Assembly (NCBI GenBank): GCA_029863605.1
Contig: JAOTVB010000001.1
Span: forward strand, 410,187 to 474,186
DNA length: 64,000 bases
Source of the DNA: Myxococcales bacterium
GTDB taxonomy: Bacteria > Myxococcota_A > Polyangia > Polyangiales > Houyiibacteriaceae
Direction of reading: 5' to 3'
This document shows, one piece after another, positions 42,526 through 51,413 of this stretch. The notes under the pieces were generated by a model that was not told the DNA's origin, searched no databases, and saw only the letters and a list, made by a program, of their open reading frames with translations. A program made the translations under genes and the position numbers. Numbering within the stretch: the stretch's first letter is position 1; every line of letters starts with the position of its first letter.

Positions 42526-43074
42526 ATGCACGACGGCCGTTTCGATCCCGGCGGCTTCTACGAGTTCAATCTCAGTGGGGGAACCATCCGTACTCGCACG
42601 CGCGAGCGCGTCATCGTGCTGAGCGAGACAGTGCTTTCCTCGTTGGTGGCGGCGGCAGCGCGCGATGGCGACCTGACACCGCTTCGTAGGTTGGGCGAGC
42701 TCCTGGGAAATCACGTGTTGAGCGGTCTCGATCGGCCTGCATCCGTTCTCAGTCCGGATGCCGTGTTGGGCCACGTATCGGCCGTTACAGCACTCTTCGG
42801 TTGGGGGCGCTTGACGTTCGAGCGCTGGGGCGCGGCACTCGTCATCGCTCTTCGAGACAAGCCCGAGCTCGACCAGGACGACCTCGGGGCCGCAGCGCTG
42901 CTGGGTGGCATGTTTTCCGAGATCTCCCAGCGGCAGGTGTCGTGCGTGCCCACCGGGGATTCCAAGTTCGTGATGGTTGACTTCGCGGTCGCCGAGACTG
43001 TCTGGGGCTGGTTCAAGGACGGTGCTGACTTGCCCGCGATCGTAGGCATGTTGCAACCGAAGAGGGCGTCATGA
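42526..43074 (+). CDS. small conserved-looking protein upstream of coaX
   Basis: 182 residues, no signal or membrane segment. A central helical part with RLGELLGNHVLSGLD and GWGRLTFERWGAALVI, then CVPTGDSKFVMVDFAVAETVWGWF near the end. It begins with HDGRFDPGGFYEFNL. The strong SD (GGGGGGAGG) and a plausible promoter support it as a real gene. Its stop overlaps the start of the next gene by 4 bp, so it heads a likely three-gene operon ending in coaX. I do not recognise the family. Confidence 0.7.
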   Translation: MHDGRFDPGGFYEFNLSGGTIRTRTRERVIVLSETVLSSLVAAAARDGDLTPLRRLGELLGNHVLSGLDRPASVLSPDAVLGHVSAVTALFGWGRLTFERWGAALVIALRDKPELDQDDLGAAALLGGMFSEISQRQVSCVPTGDSKFVMVDFAVAETVWGWFKDGADLPAIVGMLQPKRAS

Positions 43075-43628
43075 GTGACCGCGAAGACCGACTGAAGTCA
43101 CTTCTCGACAAAGTACGCGCAAAGCGCCCCGGGGAGCGGGCGACCCAGGCCGCCGACGTGATCGAACGGATCCGCACGGCTTCAGGTGCGATCCCCGCGG
43201 TGGAAGCAGCCCCAGCGACGCCTCCACCGGCTGCCATCGAATTGCCGGTCTCGAGCGATTTCCCAACCCAGTTGCCCTCCGCGCCCCTGCCTGAACCCGA
43301 CACTTCGCCCGCAATGGACAGCCCGACACGCTATTCGTCGCAGCCACCGCGAGTGGAGCGGCCGCTGTCGGTGGAGCCGCGTGCGAGGTCTGCCAGTCCC
43401 AGTTCGGGCGCTCCCGCAAGGTCGATCTCGGGTACGCCTCCAAGGCCCTCGTCAGGCGCTCCTGGCGCCGCAAGCTCATCGCCTGCACGTCGGCCGGACT
43501 CCATTCGGACTCAAAGCGTCGCACCAACAGGTCAGCCAATCGTGTATGCGACTGACGAACCCGAGTTCCCGAGGCCCAAGACGTTTGGTGACCTCCTCGA
43601 ACTCACCTTGTCTCTTCGGCCGCGGTAA
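43071..43628 (+). CDS. Pro/Ser-rich linker-type protein
   Basis: 185 residues. A basic helical start (REDRLKSLLDKVRAKRPGERA) is followed by about 110 residues of Pro/Ala/Ser-rich, disordered sequence with repeated SSGAP- and RP-type motifs, then a short ordered-looking end (GDLLELTLSLRPR). It overlaps the preceding gene by 4 bp and ends directly before the coaX ATG (43629). No domain is recognised; it may be a scaffold or partner of the preceding protein. Confidence 0.65.
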   Translation: MSDREDRLKSLLDKVRAKRPGERATQAADVIERIRTASGAIPAVEAAPATPPPAAIELPVSSDFPTQLPSAPLPEPDTSPAMDSPTRYSSQPPRVERPLSVEPRARSASPSSGAPARSISGTPPRPSSGAPGAASSSPARRPDSIRTQSVAPTGQPIVYATDEPEFPRPKTFGDLLELTLSLRPR

Positions 43629-44393
43629 ATGCTCCTCGTCGTCGACGTTGGGAATACGAACATGGTGCTCGGCCTGTACGATGGTGACCGCCTCGTTCAC
43701 GACTTCCGCATCGAGACTTGCAAAGGTCGGACGAGCGACGAGTATCACGTGCTGCTGCTCAACCTGTTGCAATTGGCCGGGGTGGAGCGCTCGGAGGTGC
43801 GCGCAAGCATCCTCGCGTCCGTGGTGCCGTCGCTCAACGACACCGTCACCGAAGCCGTGGATCGCGCCTTCGATCACGAGATTATGATCGTCGGACCCGG
43901 CATCAAAACCGGAATGCCAGTGCTTGCGGAAAACCCTCGCGAGGTGGGCGCCGACCGCATCGTCAACTCCGTAGCCGCATATGAGCGAGTCAAACAGGCC
44001 GCGATCGTTGTCGATTTCGGCACGGCCACCACGTTCGACTGCATTTCCAACAAGGGCGAGTACTTGGGGGGCGCGATCGCTCCCGGGATGCAGATAAGCG
44101 CGAACGCCCTGTTCGCGAGAGCTGCCAAGCTGCCGAGAAGTGAAATCGCGCGTCCCCCACGCGCCATCGGACGCAATACCGTTCACTCGATGCAGGCGGG
44201 AATCGTCTTTGGCTATGTCGGCCTGGTGGATGGCCTGGTCCGACGACTCGCATCGGAGATGGAGACCGAGGTCGCGGTGATCGCGACCGGTGGCTTGGCG
44301 ACCCTCATCGAGCCAGACAGCGAAACCATCGATGAGGTCGACGAGTTCCTGACGCTCGAAGGGCTCCGTTTGATCTACATGCGCAACGCGTAG
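43629..44393 (+). CDS. coaX: type III pantothenate kinase CoaX
   Basis: 254 residues. The family phosphate-binding start [19 protein letters not shown], the GPGIKTGMP loop, GADRIVN and the DFGTATTFD motif all match CoaX, an actin-fold kinase that phosphorylates pantothenate as the first step of coenzyme A biosynthesis and needs a monovalent cation. It starts immediately at the stop of the Pro-rich gene. No birA gene is adjacent, unlike in many other bacteria. Confidence 0.95.
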   Translation: MLLVVDVGNTNMVLGLYDGDRLVHDFRIETCKGRTSDEYHVLLLNLLQLAGVERSEVRASILASVVPSLNDTVTEAVDRAFDHEIMIVGPGIKTGMPVLAENPREVGADRIVNSVAAYERVKQAAIVVDFGTATTFDCISNKGEYLGGAIAPGMQISANALFARAAKLPRSEIARPPRAIGRNTVHSMQAGIVFGYVGLVDGLVRRLASEMETEVAVIATGGLATLIEPDSETIDEVDEFLTLEGLRLIYMRNA

Positions 44394-44419
44394 GACAGTC
44401 TCAGTGCCAGCGTCAGTAC
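44394..44419. repeat. short CAG-type hexamer run after coaX
   Basis: GACAGTCTCAGTGCCAGCG and following bases between the stops of coaX and the FHA gene carry four to five units of the same degenerate hexamer as at 28866, 35452 and 46256. Confidence 0.5.
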
Positions 44420-44425
44420 GGCCGC

Positions 44426-45052
44426 TCAACGCATTAGGAAGACCATCACCGCGACGCTTGCTGCGAGCAAGAGCCCTGCCAGCGAATAGACCACCAATTC
44501 GCTTGTCGACATGCGAGATCGCTCCTGCGTCGGTTGTGCGGGGGGCGGGGCTGACGTCCGCGGCGGCGGGTTGCTCGGCGATGTCTTCGGGATCGGCAGC
44601 AGCTGGACCGACTGATCGGCTCCGCTTTGGATCGCCTCAAGCTGGGCTTCCACGGACCTCTGCCCATCCGTGTCCTGCTCTGCCAGCATTTTGCGCGCGT
44701 ACTCGGTGGTGAGCCTGGCCGATATCGTCTGCGCCACCGGGACACCGACGTCGATCGTGAGCTGGTAGCCGCCGATGTCGATGGTGTCTTGCATTCGGAG
44801 GGGTTTGGGTCGTCCCGCGACTACGGGGGTTTCGTTCACACGCGTTCCATTCGTCGAACCTTCGTCGATGAGTATGTACCCAATATCTTCTGTGCGGATC
44901 GTCGCGTGGGTCGCGCTCACGGCCAAGTGGGGCAGCTGAACATCTGCGCTGCGCGAACGACCGATGACTATTCGAGACTGGGCGAACTCGTAGACGAAGG
45001 TAGAAGGCTCTTCCTTCGCCCAAAGCGACTGCACAGCGATACGCACGCCCAT
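44426..45052 (-). CDS. FHA-domain protein with C-terminal membrane anchor
   Basis: 208 residues. An FHA domain occupies about residues 10-110: IVIGRSRSADVQLPHLAVSATHA and DEGSTNGTRVN carry the Arg, Ser, His and Asn that bind phosphothreonine. A Pro-rich linker follows (150-180) and a single C-terminal membrane helix (LVVYSLAGLLLAASVAVMVFL) ends the protein, so it is tail-anchored with the FHA domain in the cytoplasm. The ATG at 45052 replaces an upstream TTG start at 45064. Two Ser/Thr kinases in this window could supply its phospho-ligands. It is convergent with coaX 32 bp away. Confidence 0.9.
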   Translation of the reverse strand: MGVRIAVQSLWAKEEPSTFVYEFAQSRIVIGRSRSADVQLPHLAVSATHATIRTEDIGYILIDEGSTNGTRVNETPVVAGRPKPLRMQDTIDIGGYQLTIDVGVPVAQTISARLTTEYARKMLAEQDTDGQRSVEAQLEAIQSGADQSVQLLPIPKTSPSNPPPRTSAPPPAQPTQERSRMSTSELVVYSLAGLLLAASVAVMVFLMR

Positions 45053-45183
45053 CGTGGCCGCCAAGGCTGGGGGCGGAGCGCGATGCGGTCAAGGAACCGG
45101 GTTGCAGAAAAGTGGACGGTTCGCCGGACTTTTGGGACCAGAGGAGACGGGGCGGCTTCCGTGTCGCCTCCAAGAGGCATTCG

Positions 45184-46746
45184 ATGAATACATCCGTCGG
45201 TTATTACCAAGCGCCTCGACCTCCGCGCGTGCCGCTCGACGAGGTTCTGATCAGGCTGTACCCGGAGGGTTTCCACGAGGAGGAGTTCGAAGCAGACGGC
45301 CTCAATGTAGGTCCGGGTGGGATCTCGATGCGCGCATCGGTCCTTCCGCAGGTCGGGTCGACTCTTCGGTGCCAGCTCGAGAGCCCGATCGGTGGAGCAC
45401 CGATTCAAATGGTGGGCCGGGTCGTCTGGGCGCACGATAGCGGCCCGCAGGTCGGCGAGTTCGGCATTCGCTTCACTCGACTCTCGGACGAGGACCAAAC
45501 CCGGATCGAGGCGCTCATCCAGCGTTGGGGTCGCAGCTCGGCTGAGGCGCCGTCTGTTCGACTGAGGCTCGACGGCGTTGGATCGCCGATAGTCGCAGAG
45601 CTCGCGTCTGAGACCGACACCGAGCTTGCCGTCGAGCAGAGCCTTCCGTTCCTTGCCATCGGAAGCGCGGTGGAGAACGAGACCGCCGGTCGCCGCGGAC
45701 ACCTCGAGGCGGTCGAACTGAAATTCGACGAAAGGACGCCGAAGCTCGTGCTCAACATCGGCTACGAGACCGAGGAGACGGCCGAGTCCGCGTCCGAAGA
45801 TTTGGACAGAGACACGCTTCCGGATGACGCCCCGAGGGCCTCGCGGCCGAACCGGCGCACTTCGAGCGCTCGGATCCACGATACGCCGCGCATCGTTCGC
45901 TACGACTCCACCGCCGAGGGGTCGCTTGAGAGAACCACGACGGAGCGCCTTCGCGACTATGCGCGTGCAGCATCAGACCAGCTTTCGAGCTCGCTCGCAA
46001 GCGTGGGCAAAGCCATCAAGCACGACATGATCCCGTCGATTGCGGTGACCACGCGTCGCAGCGCGACGGTGCTGGCGCGATTCGTCGAGGCGCTACGAGG
46101 CCGCCTCGATGACAAACCGCGTCGTAGGCAGGTTCCGCGTAGCCAGGCCGCTCGTGCGCATTTGAAGAATTCTCGACGCACCCGGAGGCGATATCTGATC
46201 ATCGCCGCCCTAGCTTTCGGCATCGTGATGGCGGGGTGGGGGATCTACCTTTGGGCAGCGTCTGGGACGGCGACAGCGTCTGGGTCAGAGACGGAGACGG
46301 CGTCAGCGGCAGAGACAGCGGCAGAGACGGCGTCAGCGTCAGAGGCAGCGTCGGCGTCAGAGTCAGCCGCGACGGCAGCGCCGGCGACAGCGTCCGTGAC
46401 CGAGTCAGCGTCGGCGACGGTGCCTTTGCCGCCTGAGCGGGTGCGAGGGATGGCCTTTGGCGCCGAACAAGTGCCGGGCGGCGAAAAGTACGTGCTTCGA
46501 ATGAGCAACCCAGTGACCGCCATGGACGGGCTCGTCGAGGATGACGGCTTTTCGGTGATGATCCCCGGAAGCCTTTCCCTTTCTCGGGCAGGTCCCATCG
46601 CTACTGCACACCCGGATGTGGAGCATGCCGGGATCCTCAATCGAGGGGACTTCTCCGAGCTCACGATCCGCTTCGTTGCGGGGCGCCATCCCGCCTACAG
46701 GGTGGAGGCCCGCGGACCCGCGATCGAGCTCACGATCGCCCGCTAA
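45184..46746 (+). CDS. PilZ-like membrane protein with Ala/Ser/Thr/Glu linker and AMIN-like end
   Basis: 520 residues. The N-terminal 110 residues resemble PilZ (GFHEEEFEADGLNVGPGGISMRAS, shortened, followed by GRVVWAH and GIRFTRLSDEDQ) but the RxxxR motif is missing and DxSxxG is altered to NVGPGG, so c-di-GMP binding is doubtful. A second similar half (110-210) follows. After a basic patch a membrane helix lies at about 337-357. Next is a linker (360-418) coded entirely by hexamer repeats, of Ala, Ser, Thr and Glu. The last 95 residues (VRGMAFGAEQVPGGEKYVLRM, FSELTIRFVAGRHPAYRVEARG, shortened) resemble an AMIN-like periplasmic domain. SD AAGAGG lies 6 nt before ATG 45184. Confidence 0.8.
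   Translation: MNTSVGYYQAPRPPRVPLDEVLIRLYPEGFHEEEFEADGLNVGPGGISMRASVLPQVGSTLRCQLESPIGGAPIQMVGRVVWAHDSGPQVGEFGIRFTRLSDEDQTRIEALIQRWGRSSAEAPSVRLRLDGVGSPIVAELASETDTELAVEQSLPFLAIGSAVENETAGRRGHLEAVELKFDERTPKLVLNIGYETEETAESASEDLDRDTLPDDAPRASRPNRRTSSARIHDTPRIVRYDSTAEGSLERTTTERLRDYARAASDQLSSSLASVGKAIKHDMIPSIAVTTRRSATVLARFVEALRGRLDDKPRRRQVPRSQAARAHLKNSRRTRRRYLIIAALAFGIVMAGWGIYLWAASGTATASGSETETASAAETAAETASASEAASASESAATAAPATASVTESASATVPLPPERVRGMAFGAEQVPGGEKYVLRMSNPVTAMDGLVEDDGFSVMIPGSLSLSRAGPIATAHPDVEHAGILNRGDFSELTIRFVAGRHPAYRVEARGPAIELTIAR
46256..46432 (+). repeat. hexamer repeats coding an Ala/Ser/Thr/Glu linker
   Basis: About 30 degenerate units of the form GACAGC/GTCAGC/GGCAGC/GACGGC in frame within the PilZ-like gene. 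They supply a low-complexity extracytoplasmic linker after the membrane helix. Same sequence family as the intergenic runs at 28866, 35452 and 44394. Confidence 0.85.
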
Positions 46747-46749
46747 CGC

Positions 46750-48144
46750 CTACCTCGAGCGACCGATCGACTGAAAGAAGCGTCGAGATTCGCGCTCCAC
46801 GTAGAGCAACGCCTTGCCGTCCTTCAGCGCGAGCTGTACGTCTTGCGCGGACTGCACGGGACGTTGGTCGGCCTGCAAGATGATGTCTCCAGGTTGCAGC
46901 CCCGCCCGGTCGGCATCCGAACCCGGCTGCACTCCCCTCACGAACACCCGTCCTTCCCCCTCGTATCGAAAGCGCTGTCGAAGCATCGGTGTGATCTCCT
47001 GCAAGGAGAGGCCCAAGGTGTCGCCGCTATCGGAGCCCTTCGGCTTCGCTTGCGCGTCATCTCCAGTGGGTCGCTCACCGGTGACCAGCTTCACTTTCCG
47101 GGTGTCGGCCCCACGCCAGACTTTCAGCGTGAGCCGCTCGCCCACGTCGTGACGCAACACCGTCCGGAGCAAGTCGTGGCCTTCTCGTATCTTGGTATCG
47201 CCGACAGCCACGACGACATCGCCCGCCTTCAAACCGGCTTTATCGGCAGGGCCTTCAGGAACCACCGCGTTGATCAAAGCGCCTCCATCGAAGTCACCCC
47301 CGAAATGCGAGGCGAGCTCCGGCGTGATCTCCTGGAACGAGACACCAAGCCACGCACGCTTCATCGCGCCGTGCTGAATCAACTGTTTGGCTACGCGCTG
47401 AGCGATCTCAGACGGAATCGCGAAGCCGATCCCCGAGCCGCGACCGATAATCATCGTGTTGATTCCGAGAACATCTCCGTTGAGATCGACCAGCGGGCCT
47501 CCCGAGTTGCCTGGGTTGATGCTCGCATCGGTCTGCAGATAGTCCTCGATCTCGTTGGCGCCAATGCCCCCTCGACCCTTCGCGCTCAGTACTCCGGTGG
47601 TCACCGTGTAGTCGAGCCCGAACGGCGATCCGATGGCGATCACGAACTGGCCGACCCTCGCATCCTGTGAGGAGGCAAAAGCGGCTTGTTTGAGTCCCGT
47701 GGCGTCGATCTTGAGAACGGCGAGATCGCTCGGCGGGTCGGCACCTATCAGGGTCGCAAGGTAGCTCTCGCCACTTTGGAGCCTGACGTCGATGCGCGTC
47801 GCCTCACGAACCACGTGATTGTTCGTCAGAATGTACCCGTCAGACCTCAGGATGACCCCGGAGCCACCCCCTCGAACGATGCCGCCCCGGTCGGGCATTC
47901 CGAAGAACGGAATCGGAAAGCCCATTTGCTGGGGCCGAGTCACCTCGACTTGAATGCTCACCACCGATGGCGATACCGCCTCGGCGACCCCGGTGAGCGC
48001 AGTCTCGAACGCGATCGCTCTCGACAGCGCTTCCTCGTCGACCCTGGCCTTCTTCGGGGAAGCGTACGCGGTACCCAGAACCGCGGCCATGGCGGCAGTG
48101 ACGAGCATGGCGACCCTGCGGCGCCGGACCTTGCTTTGAGTCAT
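46750..48144 (-). CDS. HtrA/DegP-type periplasmic serine protease
   Basis: 464 residues. Signal region KVRRRRVAMLVTAAMAAVLGTAYA. The trypsin-like domain has the triad His (TNNHVV), Asp (SDLAVLKID) and Ser214 (NPGNSGGPL). Two PDZ domains follow: RAWLGVSFQEITPELA... and LGLSLQEITPMLRQRF, each with a GxxxGDxI/V block. GGAGG lies 8 nt before ATG 48144 (MTQSKV), which favours this over starts at 48150 and 48171. It is a quality-control protease for the periplasm; the preceding convergent PilZ-like gene ends 3 bp away. Confidence 0.95.
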   Translation of the reverse strand: MTQSKVRRRRVAMLVTAAMAAVLGTAYASPKKARVDEEALSRAIAFETALTGVAEAVSPSVVSIQVEVTRPQQMGFPIPFFGMPDRGGIVRGGGSGVILRSDGYILTNNHVVREATRIDVRLQSGESYLATLIGADPPSDLAVLKIDATGLKQAAFASSQDARVGQFVIAIGSPFGLDYTVTTGVLSAKGRGGIGANEIEDYLQTDASINPGNSGGPLVDLNGDVLGINTMIIGRGSGIGFAIPSEIAQRVAKQLIQHGAMKRAWLGVSFQEITPELASHFGGDFDGGALINAVVPEGPADKAGLKAGDVVVAVGDTKIREGHDLLRTVLRHDVGERLTLKVWRGADTRKVKLVTGERPTGDDAQAKPKGSDSGDTLGLSLQEITPMLRQRFRYEGEGRVFVRGVQPGSDADRAGLQPGDIILQADQRPVQSAQDVQLALKDGKALLYVERESRRFFQSIGRSR

Positions 48145-48251
48145 GAGCATGACCTCCATATGGGGCCTCAACGGGCAAGCGGTACGGTTGATTCCGGCCC
48201 CCGTCGCTCAACCCGCGAGTGCTTCGACAAAAGAGCAATAATCACTGAGTG

Positions 48252-49943
48252 TTAGCCTTCTGCTGGGCAAGGCAGGACGATCGAGACGGTCGTGCGCTCG
48301 CCCGGCTTACTGTCGATCTGGATTCGCCCTTTGTGTTGTTCGACGATGTTCCTGACGATCGACAACCCGAGCCCCGTCCCCTTGCCCTTTCGGCGAGTCG
48401 AAAAGAACGGCTCGAAGACCTGCTCGAGGTGGCCCTCGGGGATGCCGATGCCGTTGTCTTCGACCACGATCTCAATCTGATCGTTGCCGTGGCGGCGGGT
48501 CCGGATCAACACGACTCCGCCGTCTTCGCCAGCCGCGTTGCAAGCATTGGTGATGACATTGACGAACACCTGATGAAGTTGCCCGGGGACCGCTTGGATT
48601 CGGGGGAGGCCCTCCGCATAGTCAGGGATGACGGTGATGTTCGACTCTCGTATCAGGTGGTCACAGAAGTCGACCGCCTCGCCGATAATCTCGTTGACTG
48701 CGACTTCGCGCGCCTCCTCCTTGGAGGGTCGAGCGTAGGTCAGCAAGTTGCGGGTAAATGACATGATGCGGTCCGAGCTTCGCAAGATCCGCTCGATTCG
48801 CTTGAGGTCGGACGACTCGGCGCCACTTCGGGTGAGCTTGCCGAGCAAGTACTCGCCATACACCGATATACTTGTGAGCGGGTTGTTGATCTCATGCACG
48901 ATGCCCGCTGCAAGTTGGCCGAGGGTCGCAAGCCTTTCTGCATGAATGACTTGCCCCTCGAGCTCTCGAACCTCGGTGCGATCCTGGCCGATCGCGATCA
49001 CTCCTGCGACGCGCCCCTCAGAATCCAAGATCGGTGCGAGCTTGAACGAAAGACGTGCTGACCCTCCTTTCGCTCTGGGGAGCTGAAGCTCGAATGGGGC
49101 GACGTTGCGCCCGCGCAACGCACCAACGAAGGCCGAGAGCAGGTGCACACGCTCGCTTTGTGGGGCGAGTTGCAAGAGGTCTTTCGCTATCAGCCGGTCA
49201 GGCGCGATGCCGGTGATTCGGGCAAACGCGCTACTGACGACACGGACACCTCGATCGCGCCCGACGACGAGCACCGGGATGTTGGCGTGCTCGAGAAGCT
49301 TGCCGACATAGTCGCGGAGATGGCTCGCTTCACGACGACGGCTCGCGATCTCGAGAGTGGCACTCGCCTGGCTGGCTGCGATGACGGCTGCGGTTTCGAG
49401 GTTCGCAGGGAGGGGTTCGCGACGGTCGAACTCTGCAAGCAGGACCCCGATTACCTCCCCCCCCCGAGTGAGGGGGGCGTCGAACCCGTCCGAGAAGGGC
49501 GCGTCGTCAGGCGGCGCTTCCAGGATCGGCTGGTACGTCCGTTGAAGGGTGATCTCCCCTAGTGCCGGGGCCGCCTCCCAAAGACCGCTTCGGACGAGCC
49601 CTGCTTCGGTGATCGTGACGGCATGGAGCGCCTCGGTCGCGATGTGATGGGTGGCGGTCTGTACCACTGCGGTAGGCTCGGCCGCCCCCTGTCGTGCGAG
49701 GCGCATGGCGAACCGGATTTTCGGATAGAGGTTTTCGAGTGCATGTACATAGGCGCGCAATATGTTTTCGTCTGTGGCAACCCCCCCGGCTTCGTCCTGC
49801 GCCTGGTTCAACGCCCCGAGGATTGCGGGTATCGTGGGCTCTTCGGTCCGTCGACGCGGGTTGACGATCGACTTCACAGCCGAGATCCTGGGTTGCAAAC
49901 TCTGTTGGCGACGCGGTTTCTTTGGAGCCGGATCGTCCATCAC
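48252..49943 (-). CDS. cytoplasmic GAF-PAS histidine kinase
   Basis: 563 residues. No membrane helix. A GAF-like region (about 60-205) is followed by a PAS domain (205-330: LLEHANIPVLVVGRDRGVR... and GVIAIGQDRTEVRELE), the H-box with phosphoacceptor H350 in AGIVHEINNPLTSIS, and a complete HATPase domain: NVITNACNAAG, EDNGIGIP, GTGLGLSIV. Its ATG overlaps the stop of the HisKA-only protein by 4 bp. No response regulator is next to it. The pair probably work together, this gene supplying the ATP-binding domain. Confidence 0.92.
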   Translation of the reverse strand: MMDDPAPKKPRRQQSLQPRISAVKSIVNPRRRTEEPTIPAILGALNQAQDEAGGVATDENILRAYVHALENLYPKIRFAMRLARQGAAEPTAVVQTATHHIATEALHAVTITEAGLVRSGLWEAAPALGEITLQRTYQPILEAPPDDAPFSDGFDAPLTRGGEVIGVLLAEFDRREPLPANLETAAVIAASQASATLEIASRRREASHLRDYVGKLLEHANIPVLVVGRDRGVRVVSSAFARITGIAPDRLIAKDLLQLAPQSERVHLLSAFVGALRGRNVAPFELQLPRAKGGSARLSFKLAPILDSEGRVAGVIAIGQDRTEVRELEGQVIHAERLATLGQLAAGIVHEINNPLTSISVYGEYLLGKLTRSGAESSDLKRIERILRSSDRIMSFTRNLLTYARPSKEEAREVAVNEIIGEAVDFCDHLIRESNITVIPDYAEGLPRIQAVPGQLHQVFVNVITNACNAAGEDGGVVLIRTRRHGNDQIEIVVEDNGIGIPEGHLEQVFEPFFSTRRKGKGTGLGLSIVRNIVEQHKGRIQIDSKPGERTTVSIVLPCPAEG

Positions 49944-51334
49944 CCCTCCGGTCCCCGGTCCGAGCTCGGCGCGTCTGCGGCGCGATCGAGATCGAAGATC
50001 TTCTGCTGACCCACGTACGAAGTCGTCTCGTACCGCGTGATCTTTCCGATTTTGCGAACGATCTCTGCCATGCGCTCGGCCTCACGGATCAGCACCTCTG
50101 CTGCCTTTGCGCCTGTAGAGCCTGCCTCGGACTGACGCAACAGAAGCTCGGCATAAGCCATCATGCTCGTGAGAGGTTGGTTGAGCTCGTGAGCTGCTGT
50201 CCCTGCCAGTTCGGCGAGCACGCCCTGCTTTTCGGTGAAAGCAAGCTTCTTCTGCGCTTCCGCGAGTCGCTCTTCGACGCGAATTCGGTCGCGGAGGTCT
50301 GCGAAGATCAGCACGATGGCCGACGGCTGACCGTGCTCGTAGATCAGTGAAGCCGATAGCTGCACCGGAATGTGCGCTCCGTGGACGTCGACGAGCTCGA
50401 GCATCGTAGGCTCGAGCCGCCCATCACCTCCGTGACCCTCCGTCAACAGTCTTCGCGTCACTAACTCGGAGGCTCCTCGCCCGAGGAGGTGCTCGAGCGT
50501 CAATACGCCAACGGCATCCGAGACATGGTGGCCAGTGATCCTCTCGGCACTCGGGTTGAACAGGACCACGCGTTGCTCCATGTCGGTCGCGATGATCGCG
50601 TCGACGCTCGCGTCGATCAGGGAGCCAAGGAACTCCATCGTCTTGAGTAACTCGCGTTCGGTCTTGCGCTCCTCACTCACGTCCTCGAAGGAGATCACCG
50701 TGTGATCGTCATCGTCGAGCAACGGTGCGAACGAAGAGCTGCAAAGGATCTTGGCGCCTTCGCGACGAATCAGATGAATGTCCATCCCCTGTGCCAACTC
50801 TCGACGCTCAAGCGCCTCGAGGATGCGCGGCCAATCCTCGCTGGCTACCAGCCGCGCCAGCTCCTCCCCACCGATCGTTTCTTCGCGGTATCCTACGATC
50901 TCGGAGGCTCGAGGGTTGGCGAAAACGATCCGCCGGTCAGGTCCCACGACGAGCACGCCTCGCGCGACCGAGGCCAAGGCATCGAGATGACGCCGTCGGA
51001 GATTCTCGAGGGGTGTCCTGGTGCGGAGTCTTTCGAGCCGCACGAGCAATTCTGCGGCTGGCGCACCTCGAAAGACGAGGTCGTCGACGAGCTCATCGAA
51101 CCTCTCAGTGCTTCCCTCTGTACCAAGAACCAAGAGGACAGACTTTCCGCGTGGCGCGTGCCAGCGACCGGCCAACGGATGCCCCGCATCCAAGACTACG
51201 ACGTCGTGTTCGATTGCGGCATCGTCGATAGCGCTCGACTCGAGCCATTCGACTGACCACTCGCTTCCCTCGAGAGCCTTTTTGACCTCGTCATACAGAC
51301 TCGAATCTGTCGAAATCAGTGCCAGCGTGGCCAT
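49940..51334 (-). CDS. pseudo-receiver / PAS-PAS / HisKA protein lacking the ATPase domain
   Basis: 464 residues. Residues 1-110 resemble a receiver that has lost its acidic pocket (TLALISTDSSLYD and HDVVVLDAG), so it is probably not phosphorylated. Two PAS domains follow (about 130-240 and 250-360). The dimerisation/phosphoacceptor helix has H382 in GTAAHELNQPLTSMM and runs to about 420. The protein then stops 40 residues later: there is no N, G1 or G2 box, so it cannot bind ATP by itself. ATG 51334 (MATLALIS). It overlaps the complete kinase gene at its 3' end by 4 bp. This is not a frameshift, because that next gene carries its own PAS and HisKA. Confidence 0.9.
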   Translation of the reverse strand: MATLALISTDSSLYDEVKKALEGSEWSVEWLESSAIDDAAIEHDVVVLDAGHPLAGRWHAPRGKSVLLVLGTEGSTERFDELVDDLVFRGAPAAELLVRLERLRTRTPLENLRRRHLDALASVARGVLVVGPDRRIVFANPRASEIVGYREETIGGEELARLVASEDWPRILEALERRELAQGMDIHLIRREGAKILCSSSFAPLLDDDDHTVISFEDVSEERKTERELLKTMEFLGSLIDASVDAIIATDMEQRVVLFNPSAERITGHHVSDAVGVLTLEHLLGRGASELVTRRLLTEGHGGDGRLEPTMLELVDVHGAHIPVQLSASLIYEHGQPSAIVLIFADLRDRIRVEERLAEAQKKLAFTEKQGVLAELAGTAAHELNQPLTSMMAYAELLLRQSEAGSTGAKAAEVLIREAERMAEIVRKIGKITRYETTSYVGQQKIFDLDRAADAPSSDRGPEG

Positions 51335-51413
51335 ACTCGTCCAGCCTACCAGAGACGCCTCGAATGGTGGCCCTTTCGGGATGGTTGTGTAACGTTGCCC
51401 CACACGGGGCACG

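Noticed and set aside
43476-44429. Minus-strand ORF opposite coaX
   Set aside because: Shadow of coaX codons; composition rich in His/Arg/Asp without motifs.
44968-45879. Minus-strand ORF across the FHA and PilZ-like starts
   Set aside because: Overlaps two supported genes and has no domain; shadow frame.
46256-46432. Possible CRISPR array
   Set aside because: Units are 6 bp and degenerate, with no spacers, and they are in frame within a gene.
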